Source: Thermoflexales bacterium
GTDB lineage: Bacteria; Chloroflexota; Anaerolineae; J036; Brachytrichaceae
NCBI GenBank assembly: GCA_025057935.1
Contig: JANWUW010000078.1
Coordinates: 1 to 64,000 of the forward strand
Direction of reading: 5' to 3'
DNA: 64,000 nucleotides
A program made the position numbers and the translations under genes. The notes under the pieces were generated by a model that was not told where the DNA came from, did no database searches, and worked only from the letters and a program-made list of their open reading frames with translations. Below are positions 15,957 through 25,545 of the stretch, piece by piece (position 1 is the first letter of the stretch; each line of letters opens with the position of its first letter).

Positions 15957-17837
15957 TCACTCGCGTCCACTTCCCGGCGTCATGGGCGGCGGCGGCTTGT
16001 GCTGCGCGCGGCGTTGGTCGAGTTGCGCCTTCACGCGCATCGGCAGCCCAAATAGCCGAATGAAGCCATCGGCGCTGCGCTGGTCGTATGCCTCATCGTT
16101 ATTGAAGGTAGCAAGGTCTTCGCGGTAGAGCGAGTAAGTTGCTTTGCGCTGCACGACCATGACGTTGCCCTTGAACAGTCGCACGCGCACGCTGCCGGTG
16201 ACGTCGCGCTGCGTCACTGTGATGAAGGCTTGGAGCGCGTCGCGCAGCGGCGTGAACCACTGACCGTTGTAAACCAAATCGGCGAACTTGAGCGCGACGA
16301 TCTGCTTGAAGTGCATCGTCTCGCGGTCGAGCGTGATTTCCTCCAACCCTTGGTGCGCGGCGCGCAAGATGGTAGCTGCAGGCGCTTCGTCCAGCGCGCG
16401 CGACTTGATGCCTACCAAGCGGTTCTCCACGATGTCCACGCGCCCCACGCCGTGCAAGGCGCCGATCTCGTTTAGGCGCTCGATGAGCTGTGCGCCGCTG
16501 AGCGCTTCTCCGTTGAGGCGCTTAGGGATGCCGTTGAGGAACTCGATCTCGACGTACTCAGGAGCGTCTGGTGTTTCCTCAACAGCGTTGGTCCATTTCC
16601 AAAGGTGCTCCTCGGGCTCATACTCGAGGTCCTCGAGCTTTCCGCCTTCGTGGTTGAAGTGCCACAGGTTTTCGTCGAGCGTGTAGAGGTCATCGTTAAA
16701 GTCGCCGAGGGGCACGCCGCGCGAGCGCGCATACTCGTAGACGTCGCGTCGCCCTTTGAAGTGCCACTCGCGCCAGGGCGCGATCACGCGCAAGTTTGGG
16801 TTGAGCGCCATGTAGCTGAGCTCGAAGCGCACCTGGTCGTTGCCTTTGCCGGTCGAGCCATGCGCCACGGCGTCGGCGCCTTCCTGCATGGCTACATCCA
16901 CTTGGTGCTTGGCGATCAGCGGGCGCGAGATCGACGAGCCGAGCAGATACTTGTGCTCGTAGATTGCGCCGCTTTGGATCAACGGGAAGAGGTACTCATT
17001 TGCGAACTCCTCGCGCAAGTCGCGGATGATGACCCTGCTGGCGCCGATGCGCAGCGCCTTTTGCCGCAGCGCCTCGAAGTCCTCGCGCTGTCCGATGTCC
17101 GCGAGAAAGCAGATCACTTCGCAGCCATAGTGCTCGATAAGCCAAGGAATGCACGCTGAGGAATCCAAGCCGCCGGTGTAGGCAAGCACGACCTTGCGCA
17201 CTTCGCGCGGCGCTGCGCGATCGGCGTGGGCAGCGGGGGCGGCGCTGAGGCGCGTGACAGTCTCCAGCGGGATGCGGTTCTCGCGGCTAACGGCGCGGCG
17301 CGCAATGCGCCCGGCGCGCACCGCGGCGAGCACCTCATTGCGCACTTGCGCGTTGATGATCGGCGCTTGTTCAGGCTGCAGAGGCATCATCACGGCGACC
17401 TCGTCGCAGTTCTCGAGCATCGGACACTGCACGCAGTCGCTCCACACCTTTTCGGGGAAGAACTCCTTGGGTGCAACTGAGAAGCCGCATTTCTCGAAGA
17501 AGCGCACGGCGCGCGTCAATGCGAAGATTGTGCCGAATTGCCGGCGCCGTGCTTCTTCTACAAGCGCTGCAACCAGTTTCTGCCCTACGCCCCCGCCGCG
17601 CGCGGACTCGTCCACAGCCAGCGAGCGCAGCTCGACCAGTGTCGTGTTCATTGGCAGCAGCGAACCGCAGCCCACCACGCGCCCTGTGTTGTCCTCCGCG
17701 ACGAGGAAATTGCCGAGATGTGCGCGGATGTTTGCTTCGCTGCGCGGCAGCAAGCCGCCCTTGCGCGCGTTGTGCGCGATCAGCGCAGCAATCGCGGGCA
17801 CGTCATCGTGGACGGCAGGGCGAATCCGAACAGACAT
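15957..17837 (-). CDS. fusion of NAGS-like GNAT acetyltransferase and argininosuccinate synthase-like domain
   Basis: 626 residues. Residues 1-155 are a GNAT of the short N-acetylglutamate synthase type: acetyl-CoA loop [11 protein letters not shown] (79-89), FFEKCGF, and the cysteine motif [16 protein letters not shown] (131-146). Residues 156-212 are a linker. Residues 213-612 are an argininosuccinate synthase of the Thermus/eukaryote-like type. The aspartate-side motif [12 protein letters not shown] (327-338) is intact. The ATP-loop reads AYTGGLDSS (219-227) where the family signature is SGGLDT, and the usual SRGVYETPG reads SRALDEAPA (479-487), losing a Tyr known to face citrulline. A Pro-rich tail ends it. 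It follows the canonical argG by 14 bp. The GNAT role in arginine synthesis is likely; the synthase-like half may use another substrate. Confidence 0.85.
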   Translation of the reverse strand: MSVRIRPAVHDDVPAIAALIAHNARKGGLLPRSEANIRAHLGNFLVAEDNTGRVVGCGSLLPMNTTLVELRSLAVDESARGGGVGQKLVAALVEEARRRQFGTIFALTRAVRFFEKCGFSVAPKEFFPEKVWSDCVQCPMLENCDEVAVMMPLQPEQAPIINAQVRNEVLAAVRAGRIARRAVSRENRIPLETVTRLSAAPAAHADRAAPREVRKVVLAYTGGLDSSACIPWLIEHYGCEVICFLADIGQREDFEALRQKALRIGASRVIIRDLREEFANEYLFPLIQSGAIYEHKYLLGSSISRPLIAKHQVDVAMQEGADAVAHGSTGKGNDQVRFELSYMALNPNLRVIAPWREWHFKGRRDVYEYARSRGVPLGDFNDDLYTLDENLWHFNHEGGKLEDLEYEPEEHLWKWTNAVEETPDAPEYVEIEFLNGIPKRLNGEALSGAQLIERLNEIGALHGVGRVDIVENRLVGIKSRALDEAPAATILRAAHQGLEEITLDRETMHFKQIVALKFADLVYNGQWFTPLRDALQAFITVTQRDVTGSVRVRLFKGNVMVVQRKATYSLYREDLATFNNDEAYDQRSADGFIRLFGLPMRVKAQLDQRRAQHKPPPPMTPGSGRE

Positions 17838-17851
17838 GCGACAGTGCGACG

Positions 17852-19255
<1,404 letters not shown>

Positions 19256-19288
19256 TCAACTCCTTGGACGGTGAGCGAAGCAAAAGTT

Positions 19289-20047
19289 TTACACGCTTTC
19301 AAAGGTCGTGCCTAGATCGCGGGTGAGACCGATCACGTTCGTAATGCGGGCACGCGCGACGCCGAACGCAAGCGCCTCCAGCGCGGCGCGCACTTTGGGG
19401 ATCATGCCACCGCGAATCACGCCTTGCGCAATGAGCGCCTCTGCTTGTTCACGGGTGAGGCGCGGCAGTAAGACGCCACCACTGTCCAGAACGCCGGCGA
19501 CGTTGGTCACGAAGGTGAGCAAGTCGGCGCTGAGCGCGGCTGCGATTGCGCTTGCGACGTGATCGGCGTTCACGTTGTAGATAGCGCCGTCCTCGCCAAG
19601 CGACACAGGCGCGATCACGGGCAGCCAGCCCTGTGCGAGAAGGGCACGCAGTCTCTCGGTGCGCACCTGGGTGGGCTTTCCGACGAACATCAGCGCCTCG
19701 TTGATCGGTGCGGCGCGCACAAGCGCGCCATCAATGCCGCTCACGCCGAGCGCGTCGAGCGCGTGCGCTTGTAGCGCAGCGACCAGCCGCTTGTTGGTCA
19801 AGCCGCTCAGCACCATCAACGCAGCGTCGCGCGTGGGCGCGTCGGTGACGCGCAAACCGTCCACAAAGCGCGTGGGTATGTTGAGCGCGTTGAGCAAGTC
19901 TGTGAGCGCTTTGCCGCCCCCATGCACGATGACTACTTGCTCGTTGCGCTGATGCAGCGTTGCCACCGCTGCAGCGAATGTCTCGACGAATGACGCATCG
20001 TCGAGTTCGTTGCCGCCGACCTTTACTACGTGCATGCGCGCGCTCAT
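19289..20047 (-). CDS. argB: acetylglutamate kinase
   Basis: 252 residues, on the short side for the family. Phosphorylates N-acetylglutamate, the second step of the acetylated arginine pathway. Visible motifs are the N-terminal VVKVGGNEL, HGGGKALTDLLNALNIPTRFVDGLRVTD (substrate loop), and the C-terminal IRGGMIPKVRAALEAL with the catalytic Lys. The ATG at 20047 overlaps the argC stop (ATGA), so it is translationally coupled to argC. A longer frame from 20155 runs inside argC and is not used. No N-terminal helix of the arginine-feedback-sensitive hexameric type is visible, so allosteric inhibition by arginine is doubtful. Confidence 0.93.
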   Translation of the reverse strand: MSARMHVVKVGGNELDDASFVETFAAAVATLHQRNEQVVIVHGGGKALTDLLNALNIPTRFVDGLRVTDAPTRDAALMVLSGLTNKRLVAALQAHALDALGVSGIDGALVRAAPINEALMFVGKPTQVRTERLRALLAQGWLPVIAPVSLGEDGAIYNVNADHVASAIAAALSADLLTFVTNVAGVLDSGGVLLPRLTREQAEALIAQGVIRGGMIPKVRAALEALAFGVARARITNVIGLTRDLGTTFESV

Positions 20048-21072
20048 TGCAAGCCCTCCGTTTCGTCGAAGCCGAACATCAGATTCATGTTTTGGATCGC
20101 TTGTCCGCTTGCACCTTTCACGAGGTTGTCGATGCATGAGACGATCTGCAGACAACCCGGCAGGTCGGCGACGTGGTGCACAGAGATCACCGCGTAGTTG
20201 GTGTGCGCAGCGTGGGCAATGGTGCTGATCTGCCCTTGCGGCAACACGCGCACAAAGGGCTCTTCAGCGTAGCGCTGGGCATAGCGCTGCTGCCAATGGT
20301 CGCACGACGCTTCGGGCGTGAGGCGCACATAGATCATGCTCAGCATCCCGCGCGAGATCGGCAGCAGGTGAGGACTGAACCACACCTTCACTGCTGAACC
20401 ACAGACAGCGCTCAGCTCTTGTTCGATCTCTGGCACGTGGCGATGCACGTGACCTATGTTGTACGGCGCGAGTGACTCGTTGACCTCAACAAAGTGCGTG
20501 CTGAGTGTGGGCTTGCGCCCAGCGCCGCTCACACCGCTCTTGCTGTCGGCGATCACCAGCGGCTCTGCAAGCGCCTCGGCTTCTAGGAGCGGCAGCACGC
20601 CGAGGACGATGCTGGTTGGGTAGCAGCCTGGGTTGGCAACCAAGCGCGCATTGCGGATGCGCGTGCGATAGCGTTCTGGCAGACCATACACTGCTTCAGC
20701 GAGCAAGTGGGGCGCGGGGTGCTCGTGAGCATACCACTGCGCATAGGCACTCGTGCTGCGCAGCCGGAAGTCAGCGGAAAGATCAATCACGCGCGCGCCA
20801 GCTTCGAGCGCGCGCTGGCACATGCTTGCGCTTGCGCCGTGAGGCAAACACGAGAACACGACGTCCACCTTGTGGAGAGGCGCGTCGTCAGCGGCGACGA
20901 GCGGCAGATCGAAGGGCACAGGGAGCACGTCGCTGAGCTTGGCGCCAGCGTTGCTTTCACTGTGTGCGAAGACGATGTGCGCGCGGCGATGACGTGCTAA
21001 CCAACGCACTAGCTCGGCGCCCGTGTAGCCAGTGGCACCGAAGATGCCAATGTGGATTACGGAGTCGTTCAT
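20044..21072 (-). CDS. argC: N-acetyl-gamma-glutamyl-phosphate reductase
   Basis: 342 residues, normal length. Reduces N-acetylglutamyl-phosphate with NADPH. The Rossmann start IGIFGATGYTGAELVRWLARH, the catalytic cysteine in VANPGCYPTS, SGVSGAGRKPTLSTHF and the HRHVPEIEQEL segment with the catalytic His are present. It is the first structural gene of the arg operon. Its ATG lies 12 nt downstream of a terminator's T-tract, and its own ribosome site (GAGGTG) is between the two. This placement makes expression depend on reading through the terminator. Confidence 0.96.
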   Translation of the reverse strand: MNDSVIHIGIFGATGYTGAELVRWLARHRRAHIVFAHSESNAGAKLSDVLPVPFDLPLVAADDAPLHKVDVVFSCLPHGASASMCQRALEAGARVIDLSADFRLRSTSAYAQWYAHEHPAPHLLAEAVYGLPERYRTRIRNARLVANPGCYPTSIVLGVLPLLEAEALAEPLVIADSKSGVSGAGRKPTLSTHFVEVNESLAPYNIGHVHRHVPEIEQELSAVCGSAVKVWFSPHLLPISRGMLSMIYVRLTPEASCDHWQQRYAQRYAEEPFVRVLPQGQISTIAHAAHTNYAVISVHHVADLPGCLQIVSCIDNLVKGASGQAIQNMNLMFGFDETEGLQ

Positions 21073-21083
21073 AGCACCTCAAC

Positions 21084-21115
21084 AAAAAAGCCCCCGACAC
21101 GTGTGTGTCGGGGGC
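21084..21115 (-). terminator. intrinsic terminator/attenuator in front of argC
   Basis: On the minus strand an exact 11-bp stem (GCCCCCGACAC, loop ACAC, GTGTCGGGGGC) is followed at once by six T. It lies 20 nt after the leader-peptide stop and 12 nt before the argC start. A terminator here can only act on transcripts destined for the arg operon, which marks it as an attenuator. An upstream segment, GTGTGCCGGG at 21179-21170, can pair with CCCGACAC of its ascending arm if two bases bulge, a possible antiterminator. Confidence 0.88.
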
Positions 21116-21135
21116 GTAGATGTCGCCATCGCTGC

Positions 21136-21222
21136 TCACGCGACCTTAGCGCGTGTCGGCTCGATCGCACCCGGCACACACGCAGGTGCTCTACGACGAC
21201 GGTCGCGCACTGGTCGCTGCAT
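21136..21222 (-). CDS. arginine-rich leader peptide of the arg operon
   Basis: A 28-codon ORF starting MQRPVRDRRRRAPA and ending TRAKVA. Seven codons are Arg, four of them consecutive (CGT CGT CGT AGA, codons 8-11), with others at codons 3, 6 and 24. The ATG is 10 nt downstream of TATAAT, so the mRNA would start at or beside it. The stop (21138-21136) lies just upstream of the terminator in front of argC. The features match classical leader peptides (his, trp, ilv) whose ribosome stalls when the cognate charged tRNA is scarce. The peptide itself probably has no function after translation. Confidence 0.82.
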   Translation of the reverse strand: MQRPVRDRRRRAPACVPGAIEPTRAKVA

Positions 21223-21232
21223 CGCAACGATG

Positions 21233-21238
21233 ATTATA
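21233..21238 (-). promoter_or_regulatory. -10 box of the arg operon promoter
   Basis: TATAAT on the minus strand, 10 nt before the leader-peptide ATG and about 166 nt before argC. No clear -35 hexamer is seen at the usual distance. Confidence 0.65.
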
Positions 21239-21364
21239 GCGCTACTTGGGAGCGCGGGAAGCGGCGAGGAAGGGAGCAGCGATGCCGGCGCCGATCTTCT
21301 CGACGATGCAGGCGTTGACGTGGCGCTTAACTCCAAGCTTATGCACAATAGGAGGGCAAAGCAT

Positions 21365-22441
21365 ATGGTGCTCCTGGATTCACTCCGCCGTTACTTCACG
21401 GAGTCCTTGCATTGGGACACAGCGAGAAACAGTGCGCCGCTCACATTTAGTTTGGGCGAGCATCGAATTGAAGCGCATCCTCTTGCACAGGCAGGCTGGG
21501 TCATCGCGTATGGAGTGATTGGTGATCAGCTCACTCTTAGCCGTCCTCTTCGCCGAAAGGTCCACGTGGCTATCGCGCGCCGCACCCTCTCTCATCCTTT
21601 GCTGGTGTTCATCAGCACTAAAGACGACGAGAAAGCCATCTGGCGCTGGAGGACGAGCGAGCATCGCTCAAAGCTGCCTCCTCTAACGCACAACGACGCT
21701 TGGCTGGCTGAGCTCGCGCTCCCCTTACACTCGACTCCTAGCCCAGACGAGGTCATCCAAAGGCTCGATAAGGCGCTGCTCCGCAGGCAATCGCCATCGA
21801 CAAGCGAGGGTAAGCCGAAGCCGTTGCTGCTGGCTGCGCTGGATCAGCTTTTGCACGCGGTGGAGACGACGATTGGCGATGCCTCGGAGATTGCTAAACA
21901 GGCGTTCACTGGTGCGTCCGAGGTGAGCTTTGACGAGGTTGTGCGCTTGCGAGAGAGTTTGCAGGCGTTTAAAGAGAAAGCGAACACGCTGCGTAACGAG
22001 GCGCAAGTGTTGGTGCAAGAGTTTCCAATGCTTGCCCACCGCCGAGAGGACGGGACGTTACTGCTTGCTGCGCGCAAAGTGGTGCCACGAGGGAAGCGAA
22101 CTCCTCAGTCGGCGTATCGCTGCCCCATTCTGCGTGCGCTCGTTCAGCTGGGTGGCAAGGGCACTGTCCGCCAAGTGCTCGATGTGGTGTATTCGCAGAT
22201 AAGTAACCGCTTGTCCACATACGACTTTGCCCCTGTGTCCAGCGGTCGCGATCTCGTGTGGAAAGTGGCTGCAAAGTGGGAACGCAGCAAGATGAAGCAA
22301 GAAGGATTGCTGCGCAGCGACTCACCCGCAGGCATATGGGAGATCACCGAGGCAGGACGTCGCTACTACCAGGAGCGCTGTAGCGATGATGGTGGTTCGC
22401 GGAGCGCACAGTCCAGCCAGAGTATGCGCCTGCCCGAGTAG
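21365..22441 (+). CDS. protein with C-terminal Mrr-N-like winged helix, possible restriction-system relative
   Basis: 358 residues. The N-terminal half (LLDSLRRYFTESLHWDT, HPLLVFISTKDDEKAIWRWRT) resembles the domain that opens many Eco57I-like or DISARM-type methylase proteins. A charged helical middle follows (about 180-240). The last 90 residues (CPILRALVQLGGKGTVRQVLDVVY to GIWEITEAGRRYYQERC) look like the winged-helix N-terminal domain of Mrr-type restriction proteins, here at the C-terminus. No nuclease or methylase motif is visible. The start is set by AGGAGG at 21350-21355, nine bases before ATG 21365. It is divergent from the arg operon and stands alone. Function unknown; the defence link is inference. 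Confidence 0.7.
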   Translation: MVLLDSLRRYFTESLHWDTARNSAPLTFSLGEHRIEAHPLAQAGWVIAYGVIGDQLTLSRPLRRKVHVAIARRTLSHPLLVFISTKDDEKAIWRWRTSEHRSKLPPLTHNDAWLAELALPLHSTPSPDEVIQRLDKALLRRQSPSTSEGKPKPLLLAALDQLLHAVETTIGDASEIAKQAFTGASEVSFDEVVRLRESLQAFKEKANTLRNEAQVLVQEFPMLAHRREDGTLLLAARKVVPRGKRTPQSAYRCPILRALVQLGGKGTVRQVLDVVYSQISNRLSTYDFAPVSSGRDLVWKVAAKWERSKMKQEGLLRSDSPAGIWEITEAGRRYYQERCSDDGGSRSAQSSQSMRLPE

Positions 22442-22523
22442 TGGGTGTCGCTGCTCTCCGAGTGACGGGTGCGCTGCGGGTGCACAGCATGCTATTCTGG
22501 AGCGCAAGACTTGCGCTATCCCG

Positions 22524-22529
22524 TACAAT
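22524..22529 (+). promoter_or_regulatory. candidate -10 box for ppdK
   Basis: TACAAT, 69 nt upstream of the ppdK ATG; no strong -35 box. This would give ppdK a leader of about 60 nt, unlike the leaderless genes. Confidence 0.35.
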
Positions 22530-22598
22530 CAAGCTTCGAGAAACGACGCAACGACGCTTGCGCAGCACGTGTGCGCGCACGTTCTTAGGGAGTCAACC

Positions 22599-25463
22599 AT
22601 GGTCACAAAAACAGTTGCAACCCGCAAGCCTGCATCGCGCCCTGCCGCAAAGGACGGCAAGGCGACTAACGGCAAAGCGACCACTGCGAAGAAGCAGTGG
22701 GTGTTCCTCTTCAGTGATGAGAAGGGCGTGAGCAAGGTCGCTAAGACGTGGCAAGAATTGCGCGAGCTGCTCGGCGGCAAGGGCGCCGGCTTGTTCGACA
22801 TGACGCGCGCCGGCTTGCCTGTGCCGCCCGGCTTCACCATCAGCACTGAAGCCTGCGATGCCTTCGTCAAAGCCGGCAACAAGATCCCCGATGAGATCTG
22901 GCAGCAAGCGCTGGCGGCGATGAAGGTGATCGAGAAACAGACCGGCAAGGTCTTCGGCGGCGGCGCGAAAGGCAAGATGCCGCTGCTGGTCTCCGTGCGC
23001 TCAGGCGCCAGAGAGTCCATGCCCGGCATGATGGAAACCGTGCTCAACGTCGGCTTGAACGACAAGACAGTGGAGGAGCTTGCGGCAGCCTCGCGCAACC
23101 CGCGCTTCGCTTGGGATAGCTATCGCCGCCTGCTGATGATGTTCGGCAGCACTGTGCTCGGCATCCCCGACGAGAAGTTCGATGAACCGATGGAGCACAT
23201 GAAAGCCGAGCGCGGTTACAAATACGACACCGACCTCACTACTGAAGACCTCAAGGAGTTGGTCTCGATCTTCAAGCAAGTGATCAAAGAGGAGACGGGG
23301 CGCGAGTTTCCGCAAGACGTCTACCAGCAGCTCAAAGAATGCGCCGCAGCCGTCTTCCGCAGCGCCACTGGTCACAAAGCGCGCACCTACGCCAAGCAGA
23401 TGGGCTGGAAGAGCACCCTGCCCACGGCGGTCAACGTGGTGACCATGGTCTTCGGCAATATGGGCGAGGACAGCGCCACCGGTGTTGCCTTCACGCGCGA
23501 TCCTGCGACGGGTGAGAAGCGCCTCTATGGCGAATACCTCGTCAACGCACAGGGCGAGGATGTGGTTGCAGGCATCCGCACACCGAAGCCGATCGAACAG
23601 ATGGCGGAGGAGATGCCGAAGACCTACAAGCAGTTCGTCAAGATCTGTGAGAAGCTCGAAAAGCACTACCGCAACATGCAGGATATCGAGTTCACCATCG
23701 AGCGTGGCAAGCTCTACATCTTGCAGACGCGCAACGGCAAGCGCACCGCTAAGGCCGCGATCAAGATCGCCGTGGACATGGCGAAGGAAAAGCTCATCAC
23801 CAAAGAAGAAGCGGTGCTGCGCGTCTCCACCGCCGATGTGGACTTCGTGCTGCATCCACAGTTCGATGAGAAAGCCGTCGAGGCTGCCAAGAACGAGGGG
23901 CGCTTCCTTGCCAAAGGCGTGAATGCCTCGCCGGGCGCTGCAGTGGGCATGCTGGTGTTCGACGCCGATACTGCTGAGCGTTGGGCACACGAAGGCAAAG
24001 ACGTGATCCTGATCCGCCCTGAGACAAAGCCCGACGACGTGCACGGCATGGTGGTGGCGAAGGGCATCCTCACCGCGCGCGGAGGTGCTACTTCGCATGC
24101 GGCAGTAGTGGCACGCCAATTTGGCATCCCCGCCGTGGTCGGCGCCGACGCGTTGCAGATCGACCTCACCGAGCGCACCGTCAGCGCCAATGGTCACTTG
24201 CTGCGCGAAGGCGATTGGGTCTCGCTCGACGGCGGCAAAGGTGAAACCTACATCGGTCAACTGCCCACTGTCAGCCCTTCGTTTGAAGAGCAAGAGGATC
24301 TCGTGACGCTGCTGAAGTGGGCAGACGAGATCAGCGCGCGCAAGACGCGCCTCGGCAGCGACGGCAAGCCCACGCGCGGCTTGATGGTGTGGGCAAACGC
24401 CGACTACCCGAAGGATGCCGAGCGGGCGCGGGCGTATGGGGCGCAGGGCATTGGCTTGTGCCGCACCGAGCACATGTTCTTCGAGACCGATCGCCTGCCC
24501 ATCGTGCAGCGCATGATCCTCGCCAAGACGCCCGAGGAGCAGCAGCAGGCGCTCGATGAGCTGCTGCCGTTCCAGCGCAGCGACTTCGAGGGGCTGTTCC
24601 GCGTGATGAGCGGCTTGCCCGTAGTGATCCGCCTCATTGACCCGCCGCTGCACGAGTTCCTGCCCTCGATGGAAGAGCTCCTGCGTGATGTGACGCGCTT
24701 GGAGACCAAGCAGCAGTATGAGCCGCTGAGCGACGCAGAGCGCGCCGAGTACGAGCACAAGCGCGCGCTGCTCGATGCTGTGCGCCAGATGCACGAGCAA
24801 AATCCGATGATGGGGTTGCGTGGCATTCGCCTGGGCATCACCATCCCTGGCTTGATCGCGATGCAGGTGCGCGCGATCTTCGAGGCGGCCTGCAACGTCA
24901 AGCAGGAAGGCTATGAGCCCATCCCCGAGGTGATGATCCCGCTCACTGGGCACGTGAATGAGCTCAAGCGCGTGCAGCCAGAACTGGAAAAGGTCGCAAA
25001 GGAGGTCATGGACGCGCGCGGCGTGAAAATCAAGTACAAGTTCGGCACGATGATCGAAATCCCGCGCGCTGCGGTGACCGCCGGGGAGATCGCGCAGATG
25101 GCGGAGTTCTTCTCGTTCGGCACCAACGACCTCACCCAGATGACGTTCGGCTACAGCCGCGATGACGCTGAGCGCTCCTTCCTGCTGAAGTATGTCGAAG
25201 AGGGCATCCTGCCGTTCAACCCGTTCCAGACCATTGACAAGGACGGCGTGGGTCGTCTGATGAAGATGGCGGTTGAGGAGGGGCGCAAGACACGCCCGAC
25301 GCTAGAAGTGGGCATCTGCGGCGAGCATGGCGGCGACCCCGCAACCATCGAGTTCTGCTACCAAATTGGGCAAAACTATGTGAGCTGTTCGCCATTCCGC
25401 GTGCCGATCGCGCGGCTGGCGGCAGCGCACGCAGCGCTGAAGCACGGTGTCATCAAAGCGTGA
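22599..25463 (+). CDS. ppdK: pyruvate, phosphate dikinase
   Basis: 954 residues; the family is usually 870-900, and the excess is a Lys/Ala/Thr-rich N-terminal stretch of about 35 residues. Interconverts pyruvate + ATP + Pi with PEP + AMP + PPi. N-terminal ATP-grasp part: GGKGAGLFDMTRAGLPVPPGFTI and VSVRSGARESMPGMMETVLN. Central swivelling phosphohistidine domain: RGGATSHAAVVARQFGIPAVVG, His near residue 500. C-terminal TIM-barrel: RTEHMFFE and VGICGEHGGDP with the catalytic Cys. The ATG at 22599 lacks a clear Shine-Dalgarno. A strong terminator follows. Confidence 0.96.
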   Translation: MVTKTVATRKPASRPAAKDGKATNGKATTAKKQWVFLFSDEKGVSKVAKTWQELRELLGGKGAGLFDMTRAGLPVPPGFTISTEACDAFVKAGNKIPDEIWQQALAAMKVIEKQTGKVFGGGAKGKMPLLVSVRSGARESMPGMMETVLNVGLNDKTVEELAAASRNPRFAWDSYRRLLMMFGSTVLGIPDEKFDEPMEHMKAERGYKYDTDLTTEDLKELVSIFKQVIKEETGREFPQDVYQQLKECAAAVFRSATGHKARTYAKQMGWKSTLPTAVNVVTMVFGNMGEDSATGVAFTRDPATGEKRLYGEYLVNAQGEDVVAGIRTPKPIEQMAEEMPKTYKQFVKICEKLEKHYRNMQDIEFTIERGKLYILQTRNGKRTAKAAIKIAVDMAKEKLITKEEAVLRVSTADVDFVLHPQFDEKAVEAAKNEGRFLAKGVNASPGAAVGMLVFDADTAERWAHEGKDVILIRPETKPDDVHGMVVAKGILTARGGATSHAAVVARQFGIPAVVGADALQIDLTERTVSANGHLLREGDWVSLDGGKGETYIGQLPTVSPSFEEQEDLVTLLKWADEISARKTRLGSDGKPTRGLMVWANADYPKDAERARAYGAQGIGLCRTEHMFFETDRLPIVQRMILAKTPEEQQQALDELLPFQRSDFEGLFRVMSGLPVVIRLIDPPLHEFLPSMEELLRDVTRLETKQQYEPLSDAERAEYEHKRALLDAVRQMHEQNPMMGLRGIRLGITIPGLIAMQVRAIFEAACNVKQEGYEPIPEVMIPLTGHVNELKRVQPELEKVAKEVMDARGVKIKYKFGTMIEIPRAAVTAGEIAQMAEFFSFGTNDLTQMTFGYSRDDAERSFLLKYVEEGILPFNPFQTIDKDGVGRLMKMAVEEGRKTRPTLEVGICGEHGGDPATIEFCYQIGQNYVSCSPFRVPIARLAAAHAALKHGVIKA

Positions 25464-25495
25464 CCGCGAAGCCCACGACGACGCGCGGACACATC

Positions 25496-25530
25496 GTTGG
25501 GATTGCCCATGAGGCAATCCCAACTTTTTT
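25496..25530 (+). terminator. intrinsic terminator between ppdK and cysE
   Basis: Perfect 12-bp stem GTTGGGATTGCC (25496-25507) and GGCAATCCCAAC (25513-25524) around a 5-base loop, followed by six T. The T-tract is immediately followed by the cysE ribosome site GGAGGTG at 25531. It ends ppdK transcription, and by its position could also limit cysE expression. Confidence 0.92.
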
Positions 25531-25545
25531 GGAGGTGAAGCGGAG

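Noticed and set aside
23001-24953. Very long antisense frame (650 codons) inside ppdK
   Set aside because: It is the mirror of a strongly conserved coding sequence in GC-rich DNA; its translation is His/Leu/Arg-rich and matches no family. Similar mirrors lie under wecB (6852-7910) and cysK (26143-27078).
25464-25545. Cysteine leader peptide in front of cysE, by analogy with arg
   Set aside because: No short ORF with Cys codons lies between ppdK and the terminator.
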